This document shows positions 43,851-53,064 of a stretch of DNA of 64,000 nucleotides, piece by piece. The stretch lies in assembly GCA_001599815.1 (NCBI GenBank), contig BCIA01000001.1, positions 558,001 to 622,000 of the forward strand, read 5' to 3'. Below the pieces are notes generated by a model. It worked only from the letters and a program-made list of their open reading frames with translations, was not told the DNA's origin and made no database searches. How positions within the stretch are numbered: position 1 is the stretch's first letter; each line of letters opens with the position of its first letter. A program made the position numbers and the translations under genes. This DNA is from Furcasterigmium furcatum (Eukaryota; Ascomycota; Sordariomycetes; Glomerellales; Plectosphaerellaceae).

Positions 43851-44699
43851 ATGGCGTCACGGCAGTTGAGTCTTGTGTTTGACTTCGATGGCACAATCAC
43901 AAAACAAGACACCATCGGCGTGCTTGCGGATGCCGCCCAGCGATTTCAGCACGAGCGCCAAATCAATACTTCACCACCCTGGACCGACATTGTCGAGGCT
44001 TATGGCCATGACCACGAGCAGCACACAGCATCATATCAGCCGATGGCAGACGAGAGACGAGGTCTCGTGGAGGAGTTGCGCTTTCTAAGGGGCCTGCGGG
44101 ATGTTGAGCTGCGGTCCCTACGCCGTGTCGAATCGTCTGGGCTCTTCAAAGGCATGGACCAGGACATGCTCTATGTCGAGGGCAAGAAGGCTGTGCGGGA
44201 TGGTATTGTCCAAATCAGGGATGGATTTCCGGAGGTCATGGAAGTTGCTTCTCGGAACGCCTGGCATGTTTCCGTTCTTTCGGTGAACTGGTCGGCTTCG
44301 TTCATCCAGGGGGTTCTGGACGGCTTTCCGGTTGGTACCATCATTGCCAACGAGGTCCAGGGCGACGGAAATGTTCATGGCCCAGAAATACTAGGGCCCC
44401 ACTGCCGGGAGACGGTTTTGACAACATGCCAGGACAAGCATCGGGCTTTGGCCGCGCTCATGGCTCGGGACGCAGTTGGCGCCGACGATGTGGTGTATTT
44501 TGGCGATTCTACATCCGATATCGAGTGTTTGCTGCTCGGAAGAGGTGTCACGGTGGCGGAAAATGACGGCTCCCGGTTGCTGAAGACCCTGAGACGGATC
44601 GGTCTTGAGGTTCCCTGGGCCGGGGTAGGAAGACCACCAGGCAATCTGGTGTGCAGTAGTTCGTTCAGGGAAGTACTAGAAGGAGGCTTCTTGGAGTGA
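43851..44699 (+). CDS. HAD-superfamily phosphatase-like hydrolase
   Basis: A single exon of 282 residues from ATG 43851 (MASRQLSLVFDFDGTIT). Motif I is DFDGT at residues 11-15, with the nucleophile and acid/base Asp. The C-terminal acidic motif is VYFGDSTSDIECLLLG, and TCQDKHRALAAL likely supplies the Lys. This pattern is close to the phosphoserine-phosphatase-like branch found in fungi (Pyp1/Cto1-like proteins). The substrate cannot be read from the sequence. In-frame ATGs at 43731 and 43812 would add 40 or 13 residues without known motifs, so the start nearest to motif I is preferred. Confidence 0.87.
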   Translation: MASRQLSLVFDFDGTITKQDTIGVLADAAQRFQHERQINTSPPWTDIVEAYGHDHEQHTASYQPMADERRGLVEELRFLRGLRDVELRSLRRVESSGLFKGMDQDMLYVEGKKAVRDGIVQIRDGFPEVMEVASRNAWHVSVLSVNWSASFIQGVLDGFPVGTIIANEVQGDGNVHGPEILGPHCRETVLTTCQDKHRALAALMARDAVGADDVVYFGDSTSDIECLLLGRGVTVAENDGSRLLKTLRRIGLEVPWAGVGRPPGNLVCSSSFREVLEGGFLE

Positions 44700-44947
44700 A
44701 TGACACAGCGATTGTATGTACAGTACATGCTTCTGGTGTATTATTTGAGTGAGAACCCACCGCGCGGTTCAGGAACAGCGTATGTATCCGGGACAAAGGG
44801 GTCAGAGTTGGCCTCGGACAGCATACAGAATTTGCAACCACTGCACCCGTCCTGCACAGAAGTCCTCCACTTCCGCATTGTTCGTGGAAACAACACTCCT
44901 CGACTCTCCAGATACAAAAGGAACCTCGCCTGCTGTAGGCCAGCGGT

Positions 44948-45373
44948 ATGGCAGGCCAGCATTCCACCGCTCGCGGAAAGGCCACCTCATCCAGCACAAC
45001 TACACGGACAGGCCAACAAGCAAATACCTCTGGCAGGGAAAGAAAGTTCCGTCCGATGTGTTACTACCAGGAGGTGTCCTACACCTGCAAGCACACACTC
45101 ACCACCCGCAGGGTATCTGCCTGCCGGCAACAGCGCGAATTCAGGGCTGGCCAAGGCCCGACGACAGCGTGTACCACAAAGAACACTCATGCGTTCCAGC
45201 GACTACATATGGGTCAGAAGTGCTCACAGTGCCAGAAGCTCGACCGAAAGATGTCGCAGGCGAAGCAGCTCCTGGTCGAGTTGCGGGAGAAGGTCGACAA
45301 GCTAGCGGGAGATCTCTCGTCGGCGACAGACGACGGCGAGCTTCCGCCTTGCTTTGTGGAGGAGGCAGATTAG
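44948..45373 (+). CDS. Small Cys-rich hypothetical protein with C-terminal coiled coil
   Basis: A single-exon frame of 141 residues from ATG 44948, or 105 from ATG 45056 (MCYYQEVSYTCKHTLTTRR). The second start looks better, because short proteins beginning MCxY with a CKH or CGH motif are frequent in filamentous ascomycetes. Cys and His are spaced as CxxxxxxxxCxH...C, then CSQC, suggesting zinc binding. KQLLVELREKVDKLAGDL follows as a probable coiled coil, with an acidic end. There is no signal peptide. I know no assigned function. It lies only about 250 bp downstream of the HAD gene in tandem. Confidence 0.55.
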   Translation: MAGQHSTARGKATSSSTTTRTGQQANTSGRERKFRPMCYYQEVSYTCKHTLTTRRVSACRQQREFRAGQGPTTACTTKNTHAFQRLHMGQKCSQCQKLDRKMSQAKQLLVELREKVDKLAGDLSSATDDGELPPCFVEEAD

Positions 45374-47042
45374 GTTGTTCGCCCCGTGATGCCACTACCC
45401 TGGTGGCTCCTTGAGCGCGGCTCCCAGTCTCCCTCATACTGGGACACAATATATTCCATATCTTCCCCACCGTATCGCTCTGTGTATTGTTTGCCTGTGA
45501 CTTGTAAGTGTGAGCTGCTCCTACCATGCACGAGTGCTTGAGATTGACTCTCTGGTAGAGCTTTCCATATACTCCGGTCTCGCTGGTATGAGACGGAAAC
45601 ATGAGGGCGAGGTTGGCGGATCGAGTCTGTGCGGCTGGTGATTGTTTCGTTTCCGAAATGCCCCTTGTTTAACGCCACCTTTTATGCGTTGTTGGGTCCC
45701 AGGAGACGGCATAAGATCGGGTCTGTTCTGTTCGCTATTCATTATTATGTACTGGCCTGCTCAGAAGCAATGGACTCGTGCTGAAGGACTTGGTTTCTAT
45801 GAGGTGCTTGGCATGGGTCGGGCTGGCGGGATTGGAGCGCTAGGCCTGAAGCGACCCTTACCTTTAATGGGTCAGCCGGGTTAAGCCGTTCCGGGCACCA
45901 ATCTCGTGCAGAGTCACAGGCTCAGGCACAGGGAGGATCCACTCGGACCTCCCAAGAGGCCCACCTGAGGCGCCGCCGAAATGCACCTGATGCCCCCCGG
46001 ACCATCGGCGGGGTACCTAGGTACGGTTCAGTGTGCCCAGGCGCCCAGCAGGTGCCCCGTTGAGTCTCAACCTCGTGGACTTTGTCCTGCATCCTCCCCC
46101 TGTTCACCAAGGTCCCTTGCGACCCTTCCTCCAACCAAAAGGGACAGTCCCCTCATCCCCCTCCCTCCCTGAACACCCGGATCCTGTCAGTCGGTGCGCC
46201 AGGTTGACGAGCAGCAGGGTGCATGCCACACAGACGAAGCCGCAACAGCCTAGCATCCCGTCGGCAGCAGGCCTGTCCTCCTTGCTGACTCGATATACCA
46301 CAAGTCTCCTCCTGTCCAACCAGACTCCCGACCTGGCTTCTGCACCAAACGGGCTCCGCGAGCTTGTGAGGAATGGCAACGCAGACATCGCCTGCTTCGT
46401 GGGTCTTTGGCACAACACGAGAGTAGAGCTCGTTTCTTTTTCTCTTTTCACGCCATTCCTGCCGCTGGTTGCCATGTTCCGTGCCTCACTGTGCCCCGGC
46501 TTGTGCAGCACCTACTGAGGAAACCAGAAGACCAAGTGAGAACGAAATACCGCCTCCACGACCTTTCCCTCTCCCCAAGGGATCCGGTCCATCCGTCCAC
46601 GACTCGTTCCTTTCAACAACCAGCATCCCTTGAGCACCTTGAGACTTGCTCCCTTCTCGGCATCTGCCTTTCTCGTACCTAGGTGGTTTCCACTGACACA
46701 AGGCTATTGTCCCAGACCACCCAAGAAAGTCCAGATCGACTTCGACCACAACCACGCCCGGCACCGCCTGCTCATCCCTTTTCAATGGGCCGACACCGAT
46801 CATAACCTCCGAGTCTCCCTGCTCTGCTCTGGAATGCCACCTCAGCTTCTCCGCTTCTAGCAAAAACAGCCGTCACATTCCTGACGTTCAACGTCGAAAC
46901 ATCACCCCTCGCGGGACAGATGACCGACGTCCCACCTTGTAGTTACCGACAGGTCTGCTTGGGCTAGATCCAGGCTGTTACCAACCCATCCGGTACAGTC
47001 ACAGTCGCCTCGCTACGGCTCGACGTCGACCTGCCGTTCATC
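45374..47042. other. Intergenic, no supported gene
   Basis: 1.7 kb. GGTACCTAGGTAC lies at 46012-46024 and GTACCTAGGT near 46675-46684. The right part is C/T-rich and probably a long leader of the following gene. Frames of up to 161 codons here are Pro/Ser-rich without homologous features. Confidence 0.5.
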
Positions 47043-48023
47043 ATGGAGCCTGTTCCGGAGACGGAGAGGATGGAAGAGTTCCGCTCTTCTCCTCTGCCGA
47101 CCCTCCGGCTGCAGAGCCCTCCCGCAATCTATTCGGACTCCAGCACCGTGAGGAAACCACCCACGCCACGGCGCTCAACCGATCCGAACCCATCCTCGCC
47201 TACCTCTGGCTCTTGGGGCACCTCCTCGAGCCTGCCATTTCGACCCAGGACAACCTCGCCTCTGTCCGGCCATACTAGGTCTAGGTCGGCAGCAAGCTTG
47301 GGCTTTCCCATGTCCCGCACGCAGTCGATGCCTGGTGTCAACGGATCGGGCCACATACTCTATCCACCGCAGCTACGGCCCTCGAGTCCATCGGGCTCGC
47401 CGAGTCGCATCCGAACACCTCGAAAACCAGTCGACGAGGCCTTCCCATCTTCCCCAGCCCGCACCTCTGTGATTGAACCTGAGCGGAGGAGCAGCATGGA
47501 AAGGAGCAGCTCGCCCACGCTGGTCGTTGCTACCCCAAATCCCGTCGTGACCAGATATCGGCGTCCGTCGTCTCCTCTTCGACATGTCACCCACACCAGC
47601 ACCTCGTCTCTGCCGTTTCTCCCTTCCACTCCTTCTTCGACAGCGTCGTCGCCATCCATGCGGCCATACGACGGTCTATCAAGTGGGTACGGCACTGCCT
47701 TGACCCTCCCATCATCATCGGTTCCTTCTACACCTACTTCTGCCCGGTCAAGAAGTCCAAGCATCTCCAGTCTTGAAACCATCCCTGATTCACCCGACGC
47801 GGAAGAGGCCGCGATGGAGGCAGAGAGAATTGCTCAGCTGAAGGCGGCCGCAGACGCTGCGGACGGCACTGACGCCTCCGATACCAAGGGGAGGAGCAGC
47901 CTAGACGTGCCCACCAGAGGCAGGACTATGAATTTCGGCTCACGAGACAAGCGGAAGCGCTGGAGTGTCTGCGGAGCGGAGAGGCGCGGGGATCTCGATC
48001 TCGAGACCATATGGGAGGATTAG
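47043..48023 (+). CDS. Ser/Pro-rich disordered protein ("basic proline-rich" type)
   Basis: A single exon of 326 residues. Almost the whole chain is low complexity, rich in Ser, Pro, Thr and Arg, with many SP and TP sites. These could be substrates of proline-directed kinases. Two parts look constrained: SISSLETIPDSPDAEEAAME with the following acidic helix at about 250-275, and the C-terminal DKRKRWSVCGAERRGDLDLE ending in an acidic Trp-containing tip. Similar proteins in filamentous ascomycetes are only labelled basic proline-rich. There is no signal peptide or membrane segment. The function is unknown. The clean ATG, the long single frame and the ordered C-terminus support a real gene. Confidence 0.75.
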   Translation: MEPVPETERMEEFRSSPLPTLRLQSPPAIYSDSSTVRKPPTPRRSTDPNPSSPTSGSWGTSSSLPFRPRTTSPLSGHTRSRSAASLGFPMSRTQSMPGVNGSGHILYPPQLRPSSPSGSPSRIRTPRKPVDEAFPSSPARTSVIEPERRSSMERSSSPTLVVATPNPVVTRYRRPSSPLRHVTHTSTSSLPFLPSTPSSTASSPSMRPYDGLSSGYGTALTLPSSSVPSTPTSARSRSPSISSLETIPDSPDAEEAAMEAERIAQLKAAADAADGTDASDTKGRSSLDVPTRGRTMNFGSRDKRKRWSVCGAERRGDLDLETIWED

Positions 48024-48691
48024 GTCAGAACGGCACTCGTGCCTTGGTCTTCTCTGTCTGGCGAGGCACATTATCTCACGTAGCATCGGCATCCGGTTTT
48101 CCATGCAGCTTGCATCGGGGCGTTTGGGGAAATTGCACTTTGATACCCTTCTTTTCATCGTCGTTCAACGAGGCTCTCCAAGCCTCGGCGGCACCTGTAC
48201 GTGTTAGTTTTGAGAGCTGGTCCCTCGTTCATGACCGGCGGCCCCTTTCTACAGACGGAAATGACCAAGGCATCCTTGATTATGGCCCCCGCACCTGCAA
48301 GCCGCACAAAACATGTCTTGGGATGGTTTTCTTTCTTTTCTCCGTTCTTCAGCAGTGTCCCGTCAGACCGTGCGGCGAATTGGCTTATCCCTCGCAGAAC
48401 TCCATAGAAGGGTTGAGGGCGGCCCATCCCTGAAGATCGATAGCCCTCCCCTTCGTGAGTATCCCGGTGGTCGATATCTATTCCTACATTCCCGTCTGCC
48501 CTTGATCAGTCCCTCTGTAGGAGCTTTTTGGCTCCCATCTCTCAAGATAGACCTTTCAACAGGACATCTTCAACCTCATATAAAGGTGGTCGGTGGGAAC
48601 AGTCTTCTCGTCATCCAGAACGCAGCAACACCAGCAACAATCACTTCTCCAACACACGCCTCGTCTTCCTTGCTATCCTCTGCCCTGCACA
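48024..48691. other. Intergenic upstream of the PAN-like gene
   Basis: 668 bp. The downstream gene's exon-2 frame stays open leftward through its first intron and exon into this region by chance. CCTCATATAAAGG at about 48573-48585 is a good TATA-box candidate, some 110 bp before the ATG. Confidence 0.5.
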
Positions 48692-50094
48692 ATGCATTTT
48701 TCTCTCTTACTCGGAGCCGCTGCGGCCTTCATCTCGACCACCGAGGCCGCTCCCAAAGCCCGGAACACGCAACATGTGGTAAGTCGCACTCCAACACGTT
48801 CAACAGTCACTTGCTGAGTGAAGGGCAGAAACCGGCTGGTCATACCTACGACAGCGGCGACTACGGAAAATGGACTGGTCTGCGGTACCGCCAGGTCCGT
48901 GGACGCTATCCCTTCTCCTACAACGGCACGAACACCACCGTCTCGCAAGTTCCCGCCACCTCTGCGACATATCTCGATGTCTATCCGAATGGGGGAGACC
49001 TTTCGACTTCTCAAGAGGAGTACCCGGTGCCCACAGACTGCCCCAGTGATGTGGTCATCAGCACCACAACCCTCGAGGTGACAGTCTACGTGACGGAGGA
49101 GGGCTACGACGACTTGACTTCCGCGCACGAGACGACGTTCATTCCGTCGTCTGCCTCGACTGGTAAATGGCACAATGAGACAGCTTCAACCACCACGACT
49201 GTGGGGTCCGGAGACTACGAGACGCCGGATACTGATGGCGGCGATATCTACTATCCTCCTGGCCCCGAGATCACGGCGACCGCCAGCACGGGTAGAGACT
49301 ACTACCATACAGGGAGTCACACTCACACTCACAGTTACGGCAACTCTACTCTGTTCTCGGCATCGACGACTGCCGAGTACCTGCATGGATCTTCGACCAG
49401 CTCATTCACCACTGCACGCCACTGGAACACAACCTCAGCGAGCTCTGTGGGCCAGTCCTCTTCCACGGGATCCTCAAGCATCCCGCTTTATACCACTGGC
49501 AGTGCCAGCACCACAAAGCCCGCTCCGAAGCCCACGGAAGATTGTGTCATCGACACGACCGTCATGCCTGTGACTACGGCCACCCTGACCATCACCCCCA
49601 TTGCGACGGACGAACCAACCAGGACAGTCTCGGAGGATGACGCCCCGACCGGCACACCGGAGCTGCAGAGCAGGCACTGCGGTGTTCATGGTCTCCCCGT
49701 CGGAAACTACTTCCTTGCCCGCTTCGTCGAGAACTCGGCTGGTGTTCCAGTGACTCTGGAGGGATGCTACCAGTTCTGCAATGTAAGTCGTAATCCCTGC
49801 AGCTCGGACGATGCAGACCTTGTCCGTCGAAATGAGCGTCCGATATTAGTTGCTAACAAAAAGCAGAGCGTCATGGAGGCCACCAAGGGCTGCAAGTCGT
49901 ACAGGTTCTATCCTGAGCGCGGCATCAACGCCCCTCGCTGTGACCTTTATGGCAGCCCTGTCGCCTATGCCCTCGACAAGATTGAGGAACGCCACCCCGA
50001 CATATGGTTTGACCTGGAGTGTGGCTCGCCGAGATATACACGCTGGGCGGGCTTGCCCGGCCTGGCGCGGCTGAGAGAGCTGGGCCTGGAGTGA
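48692..50094 (+). CDS. Secreted Ser/Thr-rich protein with C-terminal PAN/apple-like Cys domain
   Basis: Three exons, 48692-48778, 48829-49782 and 49867-50094, give 422 residues. The signal peptide is MHFSLLLGAAAAFISTTEA. A Tyr/Gly segment follows, then a long Ser/Thr/His-rich region likely to be O-glycosylated. The C-terminal part has paired cysteines (RHCGVHGLPVG, EGCYQFCN, GCKSYRFYP, APRCDLYG, LECGSP) resembling a PAN/apple-type adhesive module. This suggests a cell-wall or extracellular protein. Intron 2 (49783-49866) splits the Cys domain, has a perfect TGCTAAC branch site, and is 84 bp without a stop codon. A TATA-like ATATAAA lies about 110 bp upstream. The domain call is by pattern only. 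Confidence 0.83.
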
Positions 50095-50407
50095 GGGTGC
50101 CCTTGATCAGTTCAGATTGGCGCCTTGGGGTTCTTTCGCATATCCTTCAAGACATATTCCGAGGGAGTGGACGCGACATCAGCAATAATCATAATGCCTG
50201 CCCGGGCACTGGGAAGGAAACCGAGGAGTTGAAAAGAGTTCGCTGTCTGGCTCAGGGGCTACATAGAGATCATTGTTTGTTAGACGCACAGTATTATTAC
50301 CCGTGCCCAAGCCTGGGCACCTAATAATAGTAGTCATCATCAAGTTGGCAGACTGAAGAACCCTCGCAACTGAAAGTATGCCTTTTTCTTTTGTGACTCG
50401 AGGTCTC
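50095..50407. other. Convergent intergenic region with hairpin
   Basis: 313 bp between two stop codons. It contains a strong two-part inverted repeat at 50292-50329. No gene. Confidence 0.55.
50292..50329. repeat. Two-part inverted repeat (hairpin)
   Basis: Outer arms TATTATTA (50292-50299) and TAATAATA (50322-50329) pair over 8 bp. Inner arms GTGCCCA (50303-50309) and TGGGCAC (50314-50320) pair over 7 bp around an AGCC loop, with a 3x1 internal loop between the stems. It lies between convergent 3' ends and could be a transcript-end structure for either gene. Confidence 0.7.
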
Positions 50408-51709
50408 CTAGTCGAAGGGAATCCTGCGCAGTGTGTCACCTGCACCCTTCTTCTTCATCTCTTGGGCGGCCGCAATGCTGCTTGGCACCTTGATACCACA
50501 GCAATCTCCCCAGCCCACATGCTGATGCTTATGTGGCTTTGCTCCATTAAGATGGAGCTCACCGCCCTCCGCCTCCTCCTCTTCTGTGCCGAGACCCAGT
50601 TCCTCTTCGGTGCTCATTCCTTCCACAGCCGGGACAAGTGTGCCGAAGAGGAAATGCTGCATAACAGGCAGCTTTCCCAGTACCTCTGCAACAAACATCC
50701 GCCGCATGCCACCCTCGACCTTTGCCCATGATTTCGCAGACGAGATATCGTCCAGCATGGGACTGTGCCAACGAAGACCCTTGACAGTCTTCGTAGTATT
50801 GACGAAGTGGATCTGACCCAGGTAGAGGAAGTCATCACCTGATTCCTCGAGTGTGAGGTCTTGATGGATGGCAAGCGGCGTGATGTAAGGATGGTGCAGA
50901 AGCTGGGATGCGCCGAACAGAAAGGGGAGGAACTGGTAGTCGTCCAAGCCCCAGACGCCATGCGAGCCTGCGGGCTCAAGGTAGTACGTCAGCTGGACCT
51001 GACGCATGAGTTTCAAGTAGCGATCAAAAACGACGAGAACGAGTGCGCGGAAGTCTGTTCGGGACACGACGCGCAGCTGGTAGAGGCAGAGCAGCCATAT
51101 GATGAAGTTGAGCTCGTGACCAGAGCCGTAATCGATGCGAGTCCTATTGCCGAAAGACTGTGTGAGATACGTAGACACCTCATCGATGGCAGCGGTGTCT
51201 TCCACACCGAGTCGTCTGTGCCAGTCAGGCGCGGCGGATTTGACGAGATCCAGGAAGTCCCGGAAAGCTTTGTTGCCGAATCGAGAACCCCCCTGTTCGT
51301 CCGGGGGAGACTTGAGGAGGAGTTGCTCAACATCGTCAAGGACGCCGAGCAGCGCATGGATAGTGGTGCTTAGCTGGTCTGTCTTGACCGAGGAGCGTGG
51401 GAAGTCCTGGACAGACTCCGACAAGGTGAACACGAAGGACTGGATGAGACTGCAAGTGGTCGAGGAGAGGAACAACTCGTGGTCTCTGGGCGAGAGAATT
51501 CTCCGTGAGGGTGTCTGGAACGATAAAGCGGACGGCGTCTCCGGCGGAGGTGGTAGGGCCGGGGTCTCGGGTCGAGGAAGAGGATTGGAAGCTGGCGTCC
51601 GACGGCGCCGGGGCTCGAGCTTCGGAATTTGGGCCTTTGACGCTGGTGCGCCCAGGCTCTCAACTGCCGGAGATGGTCTAGAGATAGGATCGGATGGAGA
51701 GGAGGACAT
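50408..51709 (-). CDS. Serine/threonine phosphatase 2A activator (PTPA, peptidyl-prolyl isomerase)
   Basis: A single exon of 433 residues on the minus strand from ATG 51709 (MSSSPSDPISRPS). PTPA helps fold and activate the PP2A catalytic subunit and has prolyl isomerase activity. After a Pro-rich N-terminal extension of about 65 residues, the all-helical domain begins ILSPRDHELFLSST. It includes FGNKAFRDFLDLV, IDYGSGHELNFIIWLLCLYQ, LEPAGSHGVWGLDDYQFLPF and GMRRMFVAEVLGKLPVMQHF. The GSGHE and GLDDYQFLPF motifs are diagnostic. Length is nearer to the Rrd2 group than to the longer Rrd1 group, but I cannot decide between them. It is divergent from RRP46. Confidence 0.93.
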   Translation of the reverse strand: MSSSPSDPISRPSPAVESLGAPASKAQIPKLEPRRRRTPASNPLPRPETPALPPPPETPSALSFQTPSRRILSPRDHELFLSSTTCSLIQSFVFTLSESVQDFPRSSVKTDQLSTTIHALLGVLDDVEQLLLKSPPDEQGGSRFGNKAFRDFLDLVKSAAPDWHRRLGVEDTAAIDEVSTYLTQSFGNRTRIDYGSGHELNFIIWLLCLYQLRVVSRTDFRALVLVVFDRYLKLMRQVQLTYYLEPAGSHGVWGLDDYQFLPFLFGASQLLHHPYITPLAIHQDLTLEESGDDFLYLGQIHFVNTTKTVKGLRWHSPMLDDISSAKSWAKVEGGMRRMFVAEVLGKLPVMQHFLFGTLVPAVEGMSTEEELGLGTEEEEAEGGELHLNGAKPHKHQHVGWGDCCGIKVPSSIAAAQEMKKKGAGDTLRRIPFD

Positions 51710-52139
51710 TATTGCCGGCGATGTGTGGATGAATTTGGTTGTATTCAAAGGCTGCGAGAAGTAGGTTTTCGAAGAGTTGCGTTGTCAAGAACTTGAGAGT
51801 GACGTTGTGAAGTTGTAAGCAGAGTTGTATGAAGCTTTGCGTATCCCACTGAGGTGAGGTCAGGTCCTACCTAGCGGTGCTCGCGGGCAGCGGGCGGGCG
51901 GCGGGTGGCGACAGGTGATAAGTAATGTGCTGCCCCACCTGAACGCAATTGGGCAAACATTTTGCCTTCAGTTCAAGGATGTTCACCAGCAACTTGAGCG
52001 AAACGACGACCATCTTGGTATTATTTCCCGGAACTTCAACCTCCACATCCACCGCGGGAAACCAACAGAGCGGTAGCAGGAAGAGAACGGAACACCTCGC
52101 CCCCAGCTATTCGCAGCCACAATCCAACTCGGGAAGGAG
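51710..52139. promoter_or_regulatory. Divergent promoter PTPA / RRP46
   Basis: 430 bp between start codons of two housekeeping genes on opposite strands. No clear TATA box. Confidence 0.5.
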
Positions 52140-53064
52140 ATGGCCCCCTCACAACAGGCCGAGGGGCGGCTTTCACATCTACCCAAAGCTGATGGCTCAG
52201 CAACTTTTGCCTATGGAGGCTACACCGTCGTGGCATCCGTCAGCGGTCCGATCGAAGCACAAAGGCGCGATGAGAACCCCTTCGAGGCAGTCATCGACGT
52301 CGCGGTACGGCCAGCTGCCGGCGTTGGAGGTGAGGCCCTTGCCCCAGCTAGATTCTGGCAGACTCTCTGGCAGAGCACGCAGCTGTGTTGAAGCCATCAT
52401 ATGCGTTCCTGTGCTGATTCATGCAATCTCCAGGCACCAGGGAACGACATCTTGAGTCAATGCTCCAGGCTGCTCTGCGTCAGCTCATTCTGGTGAAGAG
52501 GTGGCCTCGCTGCGTTTTCCAGATCACCCTCCAGCTCACCCAGACCCCGTCCAACGACTATGTCAACAGCAAGGTTGTCCAGGCCAAGTCGGTATGCCGA
52601 TACTACCTCGCGATGTCCTTGCTTGTTCATGCCACTGACAAGACTCACTGCAGAACCTGTCGGCATTCCCACCCCTGTTTCACGCTGCTCTGCTGGCACT
52701 TCTCTCTGCAGCCGTGCCTCTCAAGGGCGTGGCCACCTCGGTCATCGTGGCCATCTCCCCGGAGCATTCTGCCTCCAAGCCCACAAGTGACCCGTCTCCC
52801 CTGCAAGCCAACGAGGCAAGCTCTCTGCACCTGGTGGGTTTCACCGCACAAGGAACCCTGCTCCTTGCGGAGAGCGAGGGTGATTTCACGGAGGGCGACT
52901 GGATGTCTGCCGTTGACTTTGGCCGGAGACTGTGCAATCATCAGATGCAGACGAGTGCCGAGGAAGCCGCGGCGGCTGGGGATGATGTTGAAGCGCCGGG
53001 CATGGCCCACATCCTCCGTTCCATCACAGAAGCCAAGGTGGCTTCCGAAGCCAATTGGAGGTGA
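52140..53064 (+). CDS. RRP46: Exosome complex component RRP46 (RNase PH-like)
   Basis: Three exons, 52140-52329, 52434-52591 and 52654-53064, give 252 residues. Rrp46 is one of six RNase PH-like ring subunits of the RNA exosome, acting in nuclear and cytoplasmic 3' RNA processing and decay. The RNase PH fold shows GSATFAYGGYTVVASVSGPI and PFEAVIDVAVRPAAG. RERHLESMLQAALRQLILV spans intron 1. The C-terminal half has ALLALLSAAVPLKGVATSVI. Donors are GTGAGG and GTATGC. The eukaryotic ring subunits have lost catalysis, so this protein is structural. Among the RNase PH-like subunits the length and motifs fit Rrp46 best. Confidence 0.9.

Noticed and set aside
46033..46518. 161-codon plus-strand frame before the Ser/Pro-rich gene
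   Set aside because: Pro/Ser/Leu-rich with no ordered segment; probably leader sequence.
48313..48828. Leftward extension of the PAN-like reading frame to 48313
   Set aside because: The signal peptide is in another frame at 48692, joined by a good GTAAGT intron with a branch site; the extension has no secretory features.
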